A stretch of 64,000 bases of DNA from Nocardia donostiensis (GCF_002081715.1 NZ_MUKP01000012.1:1-64000), one strand, 5' to 3'; numbered from the stretch's first letter, positions 29,408-37,889 are shown. The notes: generated by a model from the sequence alone, not told the origin. Made by a program: numbers and translations.

Positions 29408-29550
29408 GATTCCCTCCCCACATCGGCACCGGACCGAAACGATCTCCTGGTCGAATGCCCGACTACTGCAGTGTGACTCGCGGTTCCAACGCGATCAACC
29501 GCTGACGTTCTCGCTTGTGCCGCGACCCGCCCGCTCAGGTTGGCATCGAG

Positions 29551-30150
29551 CTAGCGGGTGGCGGGTCGTCGGCTGAATTCGCGTATGACGGCGGACGATG
29601 CGGTGGCGACGACATCATCGACCCAGTCCGGGATCGGGGCTGCGCGGGCGATGAAGTCGCGGACCAGGCCGTATGGGATGGCCTTGACTGCGGCACCCGC
29701 GATGGTCATAGCGCGTTCATCGGCGGCGCCTAATTGCTTGGTGACGGCGTCGCGCAGGGCGGCGTTCATATCGTTGTTGACGGTGGCGATCCCGGTTCGC
29801 AGGTCGTCGGGCCCGGTCTCGAGCAACTCGTCGCGGTGGAACATCTTCATCGCCCGCGCCTCGGTCGGGTGATCGCGGCAATAGCGCGGCAGGTACGTCG
29901 CGGCGGCGAGGAGCGGGTCGGGTCCGGACAGCGCTTCGATGAGACCGGTCTGGAAACGGCGGATCGAGCGCAGCCATAGTCGCGCGAGCAGCTCGTCGCG
30001 GGAAGCGAAGCGCACGTAGATCGAGCCGGTTGGTATGCCGGAGGCGGAGCTGATCGCGGCGATTCCCGGTCGGGTGATCGCCGGGTCGGCGAGCAGATTG
30101 CGGGCGGCATCGAGGATCTGATCATCGGTGAAGCGCCGGGGTCTTGCCAC
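29551..30150 (-). CDS. TetR family regulator
   Basis: The 199-residue protein has an N-terminal TetR-type HTH (ILDAARNLLADPAITRPGIA, then SSASGIPTGSIYVRFASRDE). Its ligand domain has a conserved HRDELLETGPDDL stretch. The GTG at 30150 starts 29 bases from the divergent ATG of a DUF6463-like membrane gene, so the repressor almost certainly controls that gene and itself. Confidence 0.88.
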   Translation of the reverse strand: MARPRRFTDDQILDAARNLLADPAITRPGIAAISSASGIPTGSIYVRFASRDELLARLWLRSIRRFQTGLIEALSGPDPLLAAATYLPRYCRDHPTEARAMKMFHRDELLETGPDDLRTGIATVNNDMNAALRDAVTKQLGAADERAMTIAGAAVKAIPYGLVRDFIARAAPIPDWVDDVVATASSAVIREFSRRPATR

Positions 30151-30170
30151 GGGGACAGCCTAGGACATAG

Positions 30171-30192
30171 TTTTAGAATATGGATTCAAAAA
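30171..30192. promoter_or_regulatory. Putative TetR operator overlapping a leaderless start
   Basis: TTTTAGAAT and ATTCAAAA form an imperfect AT-rich dyad centred on the ATG of the downstream gene, in otherwise GC-rich DNA. It fits a site for the divergent TetR protein. The DUF6463-like gene has no Shine-Dalgarno, so its transcript may start at the ATG. Confidence 0.45.
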
Positions 30193-30527
30193 CAAAGTTC
30201 CCGGTAGTCGGCAGCATGCTCACCTTCATCGGAGCGGCCCATACCGCGCTGGGCGTTGTCATATGGGCCACGAAAGACCAGGACATCGAGCTGTCGTTCT
30301 GGTTCACCGCGTTCGGCGTCGCCGGAACCGCCCTGGGGGTCGCGGTCATCGAAGTGGAGCGAGCGCGCGGCCACGTCACCGCGCCGATCCTCGCCGCGAC
30401 CGCGGTACTGGCCGGTTTCGGACTCGCCTTCGAGCCCGTATCTGGCTTCCTCACCGTCCTCGTGCCCCTCGCCGCCGGCGTCGGCGGCTGGATCAGGAGG
30501 CGGAATATCGTGACCGCCGTGGCCTAG
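30180..30527 (+). CDS. Four-TM membrane protein (DUF6463-like)
   Basis: The 115-residue protein has four hydrophobic segments (about 9-30, 38-58, 66-84, 88-105). It shows the arrangement MLTFIGAAHTALGVVIWA and SFWFTAFGVAGTALGVAVIE seen in small actinobacterial membrane proteins paired with TetR regulators. It is probably induced when the adjacent repressor binds a ligand. The function is unknown. No ribosome site precedes ATG 30180. Confidence 0.7.
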   Translation: MDSKTKFPVVGSMLTFIGAAHTALGVVIWATKDQDIELSFWFTAFGVAGTALGVAVIEVERARGHVTAPILAATAVLAGFGLAFEPVSGFLTVLVPLAAGVGGWIRRRNIVTAVA

Positions 30528-30565
30528 GGCGCTAGTGACCGGATCACCCAGGAGGGGAGTCGCGA

Positions 30566-30981
30566 ATGACACAGTGGCGGGACACCACATCGGCTTCGGC
30601 GCAAACCGACTTGGACGGCTTGCTGGACGCGGCGCTCGATATGGCCGAAGGCAGGCCGGCGGAGCGGGGAGCTTCTTTCCGTTCGGCGTGGTGGTGGACC
30701 GGGACGGTGCAGTAGAGGCTGACGCGGACGAATCCGCTTCGGCTCGAGCAGCTTCCGAGCAGCTGGTACGCGCCATACCCGGGATGCGCCGGGATGTCAG
30801 GCCGGCTGCGATAGCGACTGATGTGCGGCTGCCGGAAATCGGCGGCGACGGAATCAGCGTCTTTCTCGAACATGCCGAGGGAGTGGCGCTGAGCGTTCTC
30901 GAGGCGTATCGGTTGGACGCGGGTGAGGTGGTTCCGGGAACGCTGGAAGCACATTCCGAACGCCGCCAGATCTGTAGTTGA
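30566..30981 (+). pseudogene. Unknown soluble protein gene with one frameshift
   Basis: A near-perfect ribosome site (AGGAGGGGAG) precedes ATG 30566, giving MTQWRDTTSASAQTDLDGLL and a helix LDAALDMAEG. A one-base loss near 30650-30665 then shifts the frame, and the rest (GSFFPFGVVVDRDGAVEADA to LEAHSERRQ) is open to 30981. The combined protein would have about 138 residues and resembles small alpha/beta proteins seen in actinobacterial accessory regions. Either a recent pseudogene or a base-calling error explains it. Confidence 0.55.
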
Positions 30982-31076
30982 CCGGGGCTTTCTGCTTCGG
31001 TCGGCCTCACCAGTGTGGTTCCGGTCGGTCATCTTCCCGCGCAACCGGTTTCAGTAGAAGCCTGTGGTTCGGTGCG

Positions 31077-31526
31077 TCATGCGATCTGTTGTCCATCTCC
31101 TGGTGCGGGGCGGGTGCCTCTGCGGCGGCTCACCACGGCCGTGATCAGGCCCGCCGCGACCAGGATCTGCCCCAACATCAACGATGCAGGCAGAAACAGC
31201 AACTCCCATCCAGTTGAGCCGTATTTCTGCGACCACACCACGATCGCGATGGCCAGAACGCAGGTGATCACGTGCCCGAGTGCCATCAACGTGCCAGCCC
31301 ACGCCCGATCGACGCGCCGCACCAATCCGATCGTGAATCCAATCGTGCCCGCGATGGCTCCTACCAGCGCGGCGGCCAACCCGACCGGTGTCGGGAGCAC
31401 CACCATCAGCTCGAAATAAGGGCCGGGCTCGATCACCCCGGTGGTTACCAGCTGCGGCGCCGTGAACAGCAATACCGATGCAGTGCACAGCACCGAGACG
31501 ACCGATGTGGTCGCGAGTGTCTTCAT
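31077..31526 (-). CDS. Four-TM membrane protein, unknown
   Basis: The 149-residue protein has four hydrophobic segments (about 5-25, 38-68, 78-100, 108-132) and a basic C-terminus (SRRRGTRPAPG). No family is recognised. It starts at ATG 31526 and diverges from the riboswitch-controlled FhuF-like gene. Confidence 0.6.
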   Translation of the reverse strand: MKTLATTSVVSVLCTASVLLFTAPQLVTTGVIEPGPYFELMVVLPTPVGLAAALVGAIAGTIGFTIGLVRRVDRAWAGTLMALGHVITCVLAIAIVVWSQKYGSTGWELLFLPASLMLGQILVAAGLITAVVSRRRGTRPAPGDGQQIA

Positions 31527-31649
31527 GTCGGCAAACTATCCGAGACTTGCCAGGTTGCTCGGCAAGTTCCTGTCGCACAGTGTGCCGGAGCCACCCTGCC
31601 GGCCGGGGCGAGCTGCCTGTGCACCCCGGGCATAATGAACCGAAGAATT

Positions 31650-31750
31650 GCTGACATCCGAGTAGGGGAAGTCCGGTGCAAGTCCGGCGCTGACCCGCAA
31701 CGGTAAACCGTCGATGCGACGGTGAGCCCGATTACCTGCCCGGATGTTCG
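31650..31750 (+). promoter_or_regulatory. Cobalamin riboswitch
   Basis: Conserved elements appear in order. They are GGGGAAGTCCGGTGCAAGTC (31665-31684), the B12 box GCTGACCCGCAACGGTA (31689-31705), a variable hairpin ACCGTCGATGCGACGGT, and GAGCCCGATTACCTGCC (31724-31740). A closing stem ACATCCG (31654-31660) pairs perfectly with CGGATGT (31741-31747). Short closed forms like this occur in actinobacteria. It lies about 115 bases before the FhuF-like start and would lower that gene's expression when cobalamin is plentiful. Confidence 0.93.
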
Positions 31751-31864
31751 CGACTCCCGAATATCGCCGTGGTCTGCGAGACGGAGTCCGGCAAGGCGGT
31801 GTGGGCTGCGCTCCCCGCGTGCGGTCTGCGTGTTGCGCCACTCGAGCAGAACGACGAGGTCGAC

Positions 31865-32605
31865 ATGTCCCGCCGCCGTGCCGCCACCATGGTCGCCGCG
31901 CTCACCGACGCCTATACCGTCGCCGCTGCCGCGCTCGGTGACTTCGCCGCCACCATCGACATCCCCTCGGCTTCGCTGCCGGGAACGCTGCTGACCGACC
32001 CGGCATGGCTGGCCGACCGCGTCGCCGACACCGGTCGCCGCTGGGACTGCGCCGACCCGCGGACCAACGGCACCCTGTGGTGGTATTCGGCCAGCTCCAC
32101 CTTCGTCGCGGCGCCGCTGGCGATGCTGCTCACCACCGGATACGCACCAGATCCCGACCCCACTCGGCTGCGGATCTCGCTACGCGACTACGGGTATCTC
32201 GCCGCCGTCCGGTCCGATCGGCTGCTCGGGTCGGTCGACGAGCTCGCGCCCGCCCTGCACGCGGCCTGCGCTGCGATCATCGTCCCGCTCTCGGCGGTAT
32301 CGGGCGCAGCGCCGCGGGCACTCTGGGCGATCGTCTCCGATTCGATCGCCAACCGTGCGCTCGGCATCGGCCGCGAAACCGGCCGTGTCGCCGACGGGTG
32401 TGCGCTGGCCGCCGCACTGTCCGCTCCGCCATTGCTGCCACCGCGGTACATCGACCTCACCAGTCCTGCCGGCCAGCGACGATTCGTACGCCGCAGTTCA
32501 TGCTGCCTGATCTACCTGGCCACCGACAGCGACAAATGCTCGAGCTGCCCGCGCCGCAGCCCCGCCGATCGGGAAACCGCGCTGCTCCGGCATGTGCCGG
32601 GCTGA
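31865..32605 (+). CDS. FhuF-like 2Fe-2S protein under cobalamin riboswitch control
   Basis: The 246-residue protein ends with the FhuF cluster motif C-C-x10-C-x2-C (C213, C214, C225, C228). FhuF-type proteins are cytosolic 2Fe-2S reductases that release iron from ferric siderophores. The long N-terminal part (alanine-rich, with WWYSASSTFVAAPLAMLLTT) fits the actinobacterial FhuF-like group. The B12 riboswitch directly upstream is unusual for an iron reductase. It suggests a role in corrinoid handling, for example reduction of cob(III)alamin or cob(II)alamin after uptake, but this is inference. ATG 31865 is the likely start (GAGG upstream). An alternative GTG at 31769 would begin just behind the riboswitch. 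Confidence 0.82.
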   Translation: MSRRRAATMVAALTDAYTVAAAALGDFAATIDIPSASLPGTLLTDPAWLADRVADTGRRWDCADPRTNGTLWWYSASSTFVAAPLAMLLTTGYAPDPDPTRLRISLRDYGYLAAVRSDRLLGSVDELAPALHAACAAIIVPLSAVSGAAPRALWAIVSDSIANRALGIGRETGRVADGCALAAALSAPPLLPPRYIDLTSPAGQRRFVRRSSCCLIYLATDSDKCSSCPRRSPADRETALLRHVPG

Positions 32606-32692
32606 CTGGTAGTTTCTTCGCCAGCAACGGTCGCACGATCGTGTCCAGAAGAATTCGGGTTCGGATAGCTCTGGCAACGCTCCAGGAAACAG

Positions 32693-33286
32693 TCAGCCTT
32701 GATCGGCGACCGTGATGGTGCGGATCACCCGCGCCGGGTTCCCGACGGCAACCACGTTCGGTGCCAGATCAGCGGTGACCACCGAGCCGGCACCGACCAC
32801 CGTGTTCTCGCCGATCGTGACACCGGCCAAGATGATCGCGCCGCTTCCCAGCCACACGTTGTCACCGATGGTGATCGGTGCGGCTGATTCCCATTTCGCT
32901 CGGCGTTGTGCGGGATCGATCGGATGAGTGGGCGTGAGCAGTTGGACGTTGGTGCCGATCTGCACATCGTCTCCGATCGTGATGGACGCGACATCCAATG
33001 CCACCAGGCCGAAGTTGACGAAAGAGCGGGCCCCGATACGAATGTTGCTGCCATAGTCGACCCGCAGGGGAGGGCGGATCTCCGTGTCGGCGCCGAACTC
33101 GCCGAGCAACTTCGTGAGCAAAGCGTGCCGCTGGGCCGCTTGACGCATCGGTGTGGCATTGAACGCTTCCACCAGGTCCATTGCTCGCAGATGCAGTTCG
33201 ATCAGTTCGGGGTCGTCGGCGATATACGGGTCACCGGCGAGCATGCGCTCGCGCATGGGGCGGTCATCCGAGGGCTGCCTGGACAT
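32693..33286 (-). CDS. Maltose/galactoside-type O-acetyltransferase
   Basis: The 197-residue enzyme has the sugar O-acetyltransferase head domain (MRERMLAGDPYIADDPELIE) and a left-handed beta-helix of hexapeptide repeats (DYGSNIRIGARSFVNFG, ITIGDDVQIGTNVQLLTPTH, ITIGDNVWLGSGAIILAGVT, IGENTVVGAGSVVT). It closes with GNPARVIR. It transfers acetyl groups from acetyl-CoA to sugars. The catalytic histidine is in LLTPTHPID. It is of normal length, intact and monocistronic. Confidence 0.93.
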   Translation of the reverse strand: MSRQPSDDRPMRERMLAGDPYIADDPELIELHLRAMDLVEAFNATPMRQAAQRHALLTKLLGEFGADTEIRPPLRVDYGSNIRIGARSFVNFGLVALDVASITIGDDVQIGTNVQLLTPTHPIDPAQRRAKWESAAPITIGDNVWLGSGAIILAGVTIGENTVVGAGSVVTADLAPNVVAVGNPARVIRTITVADQG

Positions 33287-33367
33287 CTGCCCGAGGGTAA
33301 TCGCTGCGGGCGCGTCGGAGCGAATACGGCGCGCCCGCAGGGCCCGGTCCGCAACGGCGAGGCACGG

Positions 33368-34339
33368 TCAGGGCATGTACTCGGCGAGTTCGAAGGAGGT
33401 GCTGCCGACCTCGATGTACAGGCCGGTGGCGCTGCGGAAATAGGTCGCCATGAACGGGACCCTGGCGATGAACGTCATCCCCGATGCGGCCAGCCGGTGT
33501 TCCGCGGCCGACACGTCCGAGGTGAAATAGACCAGATGCACCGGTGTCGATGTCGGGGTGCACTGTTGCGCGATCGGGTCCGGGTCGGGGGTTTCGATAC
33601 TGAGATGGGGAGAGCGCTTCGCCGAGGAATGCACCTCGTGCACGAGCGGCCGCACAACGCCATCGGCATACTGCCAGGGCAGCGGGACGGGCATCGGCAT
33701 TTTCCACCGTATCCCGAATGCGTCCGTGAGCTGCCTCTTCAACCCATCGACATCACACGCGACCAACGTGAACGAACGTATCGAGCCGAGGCCGCTCGCG
33801 TCGACCGGCCCTGGCGCTGCCAGCGAGGCCGGGTCGATCAGGCGAACCAGCACACCACCGATACCGCGCCAGAAGGTGAAGTCGTCGGATTCGGCCACCA
33901 ATGTGAAACCGCTGCCGGCGAGGCGTTTCCCGGCGGCATCCAGGTCGGGGGCGGCATACGACAGGAACGCTGATCCACCCGCCGCCCAAGGGCCGACCGC
34001 GGGCGAAGCCTGCTCGAACGTGAGGACCGGTGAACCGTCCACCGAATGGGTCCGCCGCAAAACCACCGAGCGCGGCTTCGTCTCTCCCGCCATGGTGACA
34101 GAAACAGTCGTTACGGATGCCGGGGCGAACCGGGTGCTCAACCCGGATGCCAATTCCGCAGCAGCACTGTCGACATCGGTTACCAGGAATCCGATGTGCT
34201 GTGGCACCTCGGAAAGGGCAGTGGTGTCGGCGCGGGCGGCCCCGACGGGACCGGTGATCGGTGTTGCCGCGAACGGCAACAGGGCTGCCATGACAATGGT
34301 CACCGAGAAGGCAACCTGCCGATATAAGCGAAACCTCAT
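33368..34339 (-). CDS. Secreted two-module VOC protein
   Basis: The 323-residue protein has a signal peptide (basic start MRFRLYRQ, hydrophobic core, likely cut near AARA-DT) followed by two VOC modules. Module one begins PQHIGFLVTDVDSAAAELAS and module two SIRSFTLVACDVDGLKRQL; the end carries YFRSATGLYIEVGS. Export of VOC proteins is uncommon and points to binding or modifying a small molecule outside the membrane. ATG 34339 was chosen because the signal peptide begins there; the frame reaches a TTG at 34369. Confidence 0.8.
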   Translation of the reverse strand: MRFRLYRQVAFSVTIVMAALLPFAATPITGPVGAARADTTALSEVPQHIGFLVTDVDSAAAELASGLSTRFAPASVTTVSVTMAGETKPRSVVLRRTHSVDGSPVLTFEQASPAVGPWAAGGSAFLSYAAPDLDAAGKRLAGSGFTLVAESDDFTFWRGIGGVLVRLIDPASLAAPGPVDASGLGSIRSFTLVACDVDGLKRQLTDAFGIRWKMPMPVPLPWQYADGVVRPLVHEVHSSAKRSPHLSIETPDPDPIAQQCTPTSTPVHLVYFTSDVSAAEHRLAASGMTFIARVPFMATYFRSATGLYIEVGSTSFELAEYMP

Positions 34340-34690
34340 GTGTTCAAAACCTTGTGACACGGACGGCAATGGTTGTCGTCATACGAGCTCCAGAGCTTAG
34401 GGCACACCGCTCGAATTCGCGCTCGATTCACTTGTCGTATAGAGGCTTCTGGCGCTGCGGGCCGCCTGGCTGGTCGCTGATCCGATCTCGAGCCGTGATC
34501 AGCGCCGAGCCACGAACTCGGCCGGGCGGCGATTATGACATACACAACACCAATCGGCGATCTGGACACACTGCGATGGTGCGCCGAGTACGCTCCTTGC
34601 TGAACTTGGCCGCCGAGCGTGGCTATTCGGCCCCATGCGTGGATCTACCGGCTGGCCTCGTATCTTGCGGTTATCCGAAAGGTGCTGCGT
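34340..34690. other. Intergenic, 350 bp, between divergent genes
   Basis: No convincing coding sequence is present. The frame of the 34691 gene is open back to about 34600, so a longer N-terminus or a lost upstream part is possible. Promoters for both flanking genes must lie here. Confidence 0.4.
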
Positions 34691-35695
34691 ATGGGCGTTG
34701 CTGGAGCTGCCGCGTTGTTCTGCCGCGCAACTGACGGCTTGGCAGCTGAGGTTATGCGCTTTGGACAGACGTACGGGCAGCATGTACGGCGGGTGTCCGC
34801 CGAGGCTCGTGCCTACGCCCTCGATGTGGTTCATCGGGACCCTGTCGGCGCGATGTCGCTGCAGCGGACGGCGTTGTTCTCCCAGGACGAGGCGGTATGG
34901 CTCTCCGGCCGAGTGTGGCATCCCAAACAAGAAGAAGAATCGTTGCGCGAGTGGCTGACGAGCCTGCCGCGGATGCAGTTCCGGTCCGATCAGGTCGACT
35001 ACAACATTTTGGCCGATGCCGATGGGGTCCCGGCCAGCCTGTCTTTCTCCTTCTCGGAGAGAGATTATGTGCACTGGAAGGCTGATACGGGAGCGGTGGA
35101 TCGCCGCATCCTTCGAGAGTACGAAATCGGTATTCCGGACGACGTACGTGATTTCCCTGGCCTTGAAGGGCGTTCCAGGTACGTGGACCGCACGCACACC
35201 GATGTGGTGCCGGCGCGGTGGTACCACCCCGAGGAACCCAGGAGGGCATGGACGGTTACCAATCACGGTTTTTTTGCCCAAGACAAGGGTTTGATCCGGA
35301 TCAAGGTCGGCGAGGAGCCGTCCGGCGAGCCGAAGTACGCGGCAGTGATCATAGGCGGGCGGGAATTCGGCGATCTGCTGGTCACGAACCCGGACTTCTG
35401 GCGGCTCGCGGAGATCAACGGCGGCGACCTGATCTTCACGGGTTGTAGTCTCGCCGGACACGACAAAACATTTGCCGAGTTGTCAGCTCGCGGAGTGCAT
35501 TCTCATGGCTTGGAAAGGCCCGTGCACGCCGCAACCGGCACCACCTGGCAACAGGCCTCCAATCCGGACGGCACGCTGCTGGCGCGACCGAGAGAGGGAG
35601 CCACCGATGTCCCCTGGTTGGATTGGGATCCTCGGCCGGCCCGGTCTTCGATCGTCGTCTTGGACGGGAAGTTCGTAACCTTCTATCCCCTATAG
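34691..35695 (+). CDS. Putative His-Cys peptidase-like protein, toxin-like C-terminus
   Basis: The 334-residue protein has no known-family match that I can name with certainty. Its second half contains WTVTNHGFFAQDKGLIRI (His192) and, sixty residues on, GGDLIFTGCSLAGHDKTFAE (Cys252), then PVHAATGTTWQQASNPDG (277-294). The order HG, then a strand ending in an x-x-C-S-x-A-G turn, then APTGT-W, resembles caspase-fold (clan CD) modules at the C-termini of giant actinobacterial surface or polymorphic-toxin proteins. The N-terminal part is helical and lacks a signal peptide. It may be a detached effector module or a peptidase. The ATG at 34691 follows GAAAGG. Confidence 0.5.
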   Translation: MGVAGAAALFCRATDGLAAEVMRFGQTYGQHVRRVSAEARAYALDVVHRDPVGAMSLQRTALFSQDEAVWLSGRVWHPKQEEESLREWLTSLPRMQFRSDQVDYNILADADGVPASLSFSFSERDYVHWKADTGAVDRRILREYEIGIPDDVRDFPGLEGRSRYVDRTHTDVVPARWYHPEEPRRAWTVTNHGFFAQDKGLIRIKVGEEPSGEPKYAAVIIGGREFGDLLVTNPDFWRLAEINGGDLIFTGCSLAGHDKTFAELSARGVHSHGLERPVHAATGTTWQQASNPDGTLLARPREGATDVPWLDWDPRPARSSIVVLDGKFVTFYPL

Positions 35696-35840
35696 GCGGA
35701 CGGGTTTTCCCGCCGAGCGTGATGCGGTGGGTACCGGGCCGTGTCCGGTGAGCGGGCCGAGGCCCACTGCCTGGAACGTAGCCAACCCTGCCGCAGAAAC
35801 GAAACCGTCGAGCACGACCGACTCGAAATGGAAGGACACG

Positions 35841-36293
35841 ATGATCCCAGCACGCCTGCTCGACCAACTCGTCCAAGAAGCTGACTGGGAGGGTATCCGA
35901 CAACTCGTCGTCGGCGCGGTCATCGTGCACAATGGGCGGGTCCTGCTGCTTCGCCGCCCGGACACGGACTTCATGGGCAATATCTGGGAACTGCCGAGCG
36001 GAAAAGTCGAATCGGGAGAGCCACTCGATACAGCGCTGTTTCGTGAAATCGAGGAGGAGACGGGCCTCGACGCCACGAACCTGCGCCACTATCTCGGAGC
36101 ATTCGACTATCTGTCGGGCAGCGGCAAACGGAGCAGGCAGTTCAATTTTGTCGTCGATATCGTCGAGCCGGAACCGGTCACGCTGACCGAACACGATGCT
36201 TACGTATGGTCAGACCTCGCGGAGGATCCACCGGTCACCGATGCGGTGAAAGAGGTGCTCGAACATTTCCGGAGTATCGAACCCGCTGGGTGA
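35841..36293 (+). CDS. NUDIX hydrolase
   Basis: The 150-residue enzyme carries a complete Nudix box, GKVESGEPLDTALFREIEEE then TGL, matching Gx5Ex7REUxEExGU, which binds the catalytic magnesium. It hydrolyses a nucleoside diphosphate linked to another group; the substrate is undefined. ATG 35841 has GGAAGGA upstream; the frame extends back to 35727 without similarity. It follows the peptidase-like gene by 145 bases on the same strand. Confidence 0.9.
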   Translation: MIPARLLDQLVQEADWEGIRQLVVGAVIVHNGRVLLLRRPDTDFMGNIWELPSGKVESGEPLDTALFREIEEETGLDATNLRHYLGAFDYLSGSGKRSRQFNFVVDIVEPEPVTLTEHDAYVWSDLAEDPPVTDAVKEVLEHFRSIEPAG

Positions 36294-36443
36294 TCCGCAT
36301 CAGCAGCAAGGAGAAGCTCTTGCATCAACTGATGTTTCGCCGCAGCGACCCCGGCCGGGGACGGCCGGAGTCGCGAAGCGCGGCGGCTGCAGAAACGACC
36401 GCGGGGAGTGTTCTCGACTGTGCCGGTGCCGCTTCCGCGAGGA

Positions 36444-36725
36444 TCAGCCGATCCCCGGGAGGCAACCGGCGGCGCGCAGCCGGGCCACGAGCCCGGAGCC
36501 GGCGACCGCGCTGGACCCGTTGCCCGCGCTGAGGGCCAGCAGGAGATCCATACCGAGCCCCGCGCCGATGGCGCAGCCAAGCAGGTTGATGTCGACCGAG
36601 ATGATCTCGTCGGGCCCGCTGGGGGCGGGCTGGGCTGGAGCGGGCTCGTCGGCGTGCGCCGGGCTCGCCGCAGCGATGGTGGCGGCCAGTGCCACCGCAA
36701 CGACACCGGCTTTGACGGAACGCAA
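36444..36725 (-). CDS. Small secreted protein with TTG start
   Basis: The 93-residue protein has a signal peptide (RSVKAGVVAVALAATIAA, cut near AHA-DE), a proline-rich linker (PAPAQPAPSGP), and a hydrophobic mature domain with two cysteines (NLLGCAIGAG and AAGCLPG). The likely start is TTG 36725, since GAGGAGGA stands directly upstream at proper spacing; the next upstream start (36791) has no such site. This architecture is common among small nocardial exported proteins of unknown function. Confidence 0.65.
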   Translation of the reverse strand: MRSVKAGVVAVALAATIAAASPAHADEPAPAQPAPSGPDEIISVDINLLGCAIGAGLGMDLLLALSAGNGSSAVAGSGLVARLRAAGCLPGIG

Positions 36726-36930
36726 TTGTCCTCCTCGTTTGCGCTGGTTGGCGCGGTTCTCAGGCCGGGGAACCGATATCGCGGAAACCATCGTCCCGGT
36801 CCGACGGGCCGCTGCCTATCTGTTGACCGATTCGGCTGTTGGGAAACACCATCGGCTCAGCGGCCCACGACATTGGAGCCACGTCGCTATTCGTCACCAC
36901 GGACCTGAGTCGCTCGACCAGTACGAGAGC

Positions 36931-37290
36931 TCACGCGTTTCCCGCAACGGTTTCCAGCTCATCGACACTGCCCGACATGATGGTCCGCATATTGTCGGTG
37001 ATCCTGCCTTTAGGCCGCTCCCACCAAGCGATGCCGAGCAGCCGAGCGATATCGCTGCCGGGGTAGCGTACGCGGATCAACCGGGCGGGGTTGCCGTCGG
37101 CGATTCCGTAGTCGGGCACGTCATCGGTTCCGCACCGGAGGTGATGATCGCGCCGTGGCCGATCCGAACGCTGGATAACCGTTGCCGAGCCATACGTCGC
37201 AGCCGAGGACGGTGTCGCCTCGGCTGACAGAGATCGGTGATCAAATCCATGTGTTCGATCCAGGAACCACCCATAGGGCCATTGCGCTGC
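36931..37290 (-). pseudogene. Vat/CatB-like xenobiotic acetyltransferase relic
   Basis: Pieces of a streptogramin-acetyltransferase-like hexapeptide protein appear in three frames in the right order: GGSWIEHMDLITDL, then GDTVLGCDVWLGN, then SSVRIGHGAIITSGA, and finally DYGIADGNPARLIR with the C-terminal WWERPKGRITDNM domain. At least two frameshifts and the loss of the N-terminal third make it non-functional. The family inactivates streptogramin or chloramphenicol with acetyl-CoA. Confidence 0.75.
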
Positions 37291-37347
37291 TGGGGCTGTT
37301 CCAGGCGAACTTGACCCTCACGTTACGTGAGGCCCGACGATGGCCTC

Positions 37348-37854
37348 ATGAGCGACAACTTCCCCGCATTCGAGATGAGCCCGGTTCCCACCCCCGCGCC
37401 GGACGTCGAGGCTCCTGAGCTTTTCCGTGGCATCTACGGGATGCCGATGTTCGTGACGGTGCCCACGGCTGATCTGGCGGCTTCGGTGGGCTTCTGGGAG
37501 CGCGGGCTGGGTTTCTTCGATCTGTTCTCGGTACCCGGGCAGATCACGCATTTGCGCCGTTGGGCGTTTCAGGACGTGCTGCTGGTGCCGGGGGAGCGAC
37601 CTGCTGAGGCCCCGACAGTGACTGTGAGCTTCTCCTGCGTGTTGAGCCAGATCGATCAGATCGCGGCCGCATGTGAGGAGCTGCTGCCTGGCTGCACAAC
37701 GGGGCCGCGGCAGATGCCGTGGAACTCGGTGGAGGTGGAGGTGGTCACGCCGGAGAACACGCGGGTGATCATGACGGCGGCGCGGCCGTGGGATCCGGAC
37801 AGCCCGGAGGCCGAGCATCTGCGGTCGATCGGGATCGACGCACCCGAAGCGTGA
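37348..37854 (+). CDS. VOC family protein
   Basis: The 168-residue protein is a single-chain VOC (glyoxalase/bleomycin-resistance-like) with MFVTVPTADLAASVGFWERG in module one and VEVEVVTPENTRVIMTAARPW near the end. The substrate is unknown. It starts at ATG 37348, after a likely promoter in the 37.3 kb gap. A TipA-like MerR gene follows 35 bases after its stop, so the pair may be a drug-binding and drug-sensing unit. Confidence 0.8.
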   Translation: MSDNFPAFEMSPVPTPAPDVEAPELFRGIYGMPMFVTVPTADLAASVGFWERGLGFFDLFSVPGQITHLRRWAFQDVLLVPGERPAEAPTVTVSFSCVLSQIDQIAAACEELLPGCTTGPRQMPWNSVEVEVVTPENTRVIMTAARPWDPDSPEAEHLRSIGIDAPEA

Positions 37855-37889
37855 CAGGGTCCCGCACTGTGGCTGCCAGACTGGGGTAT

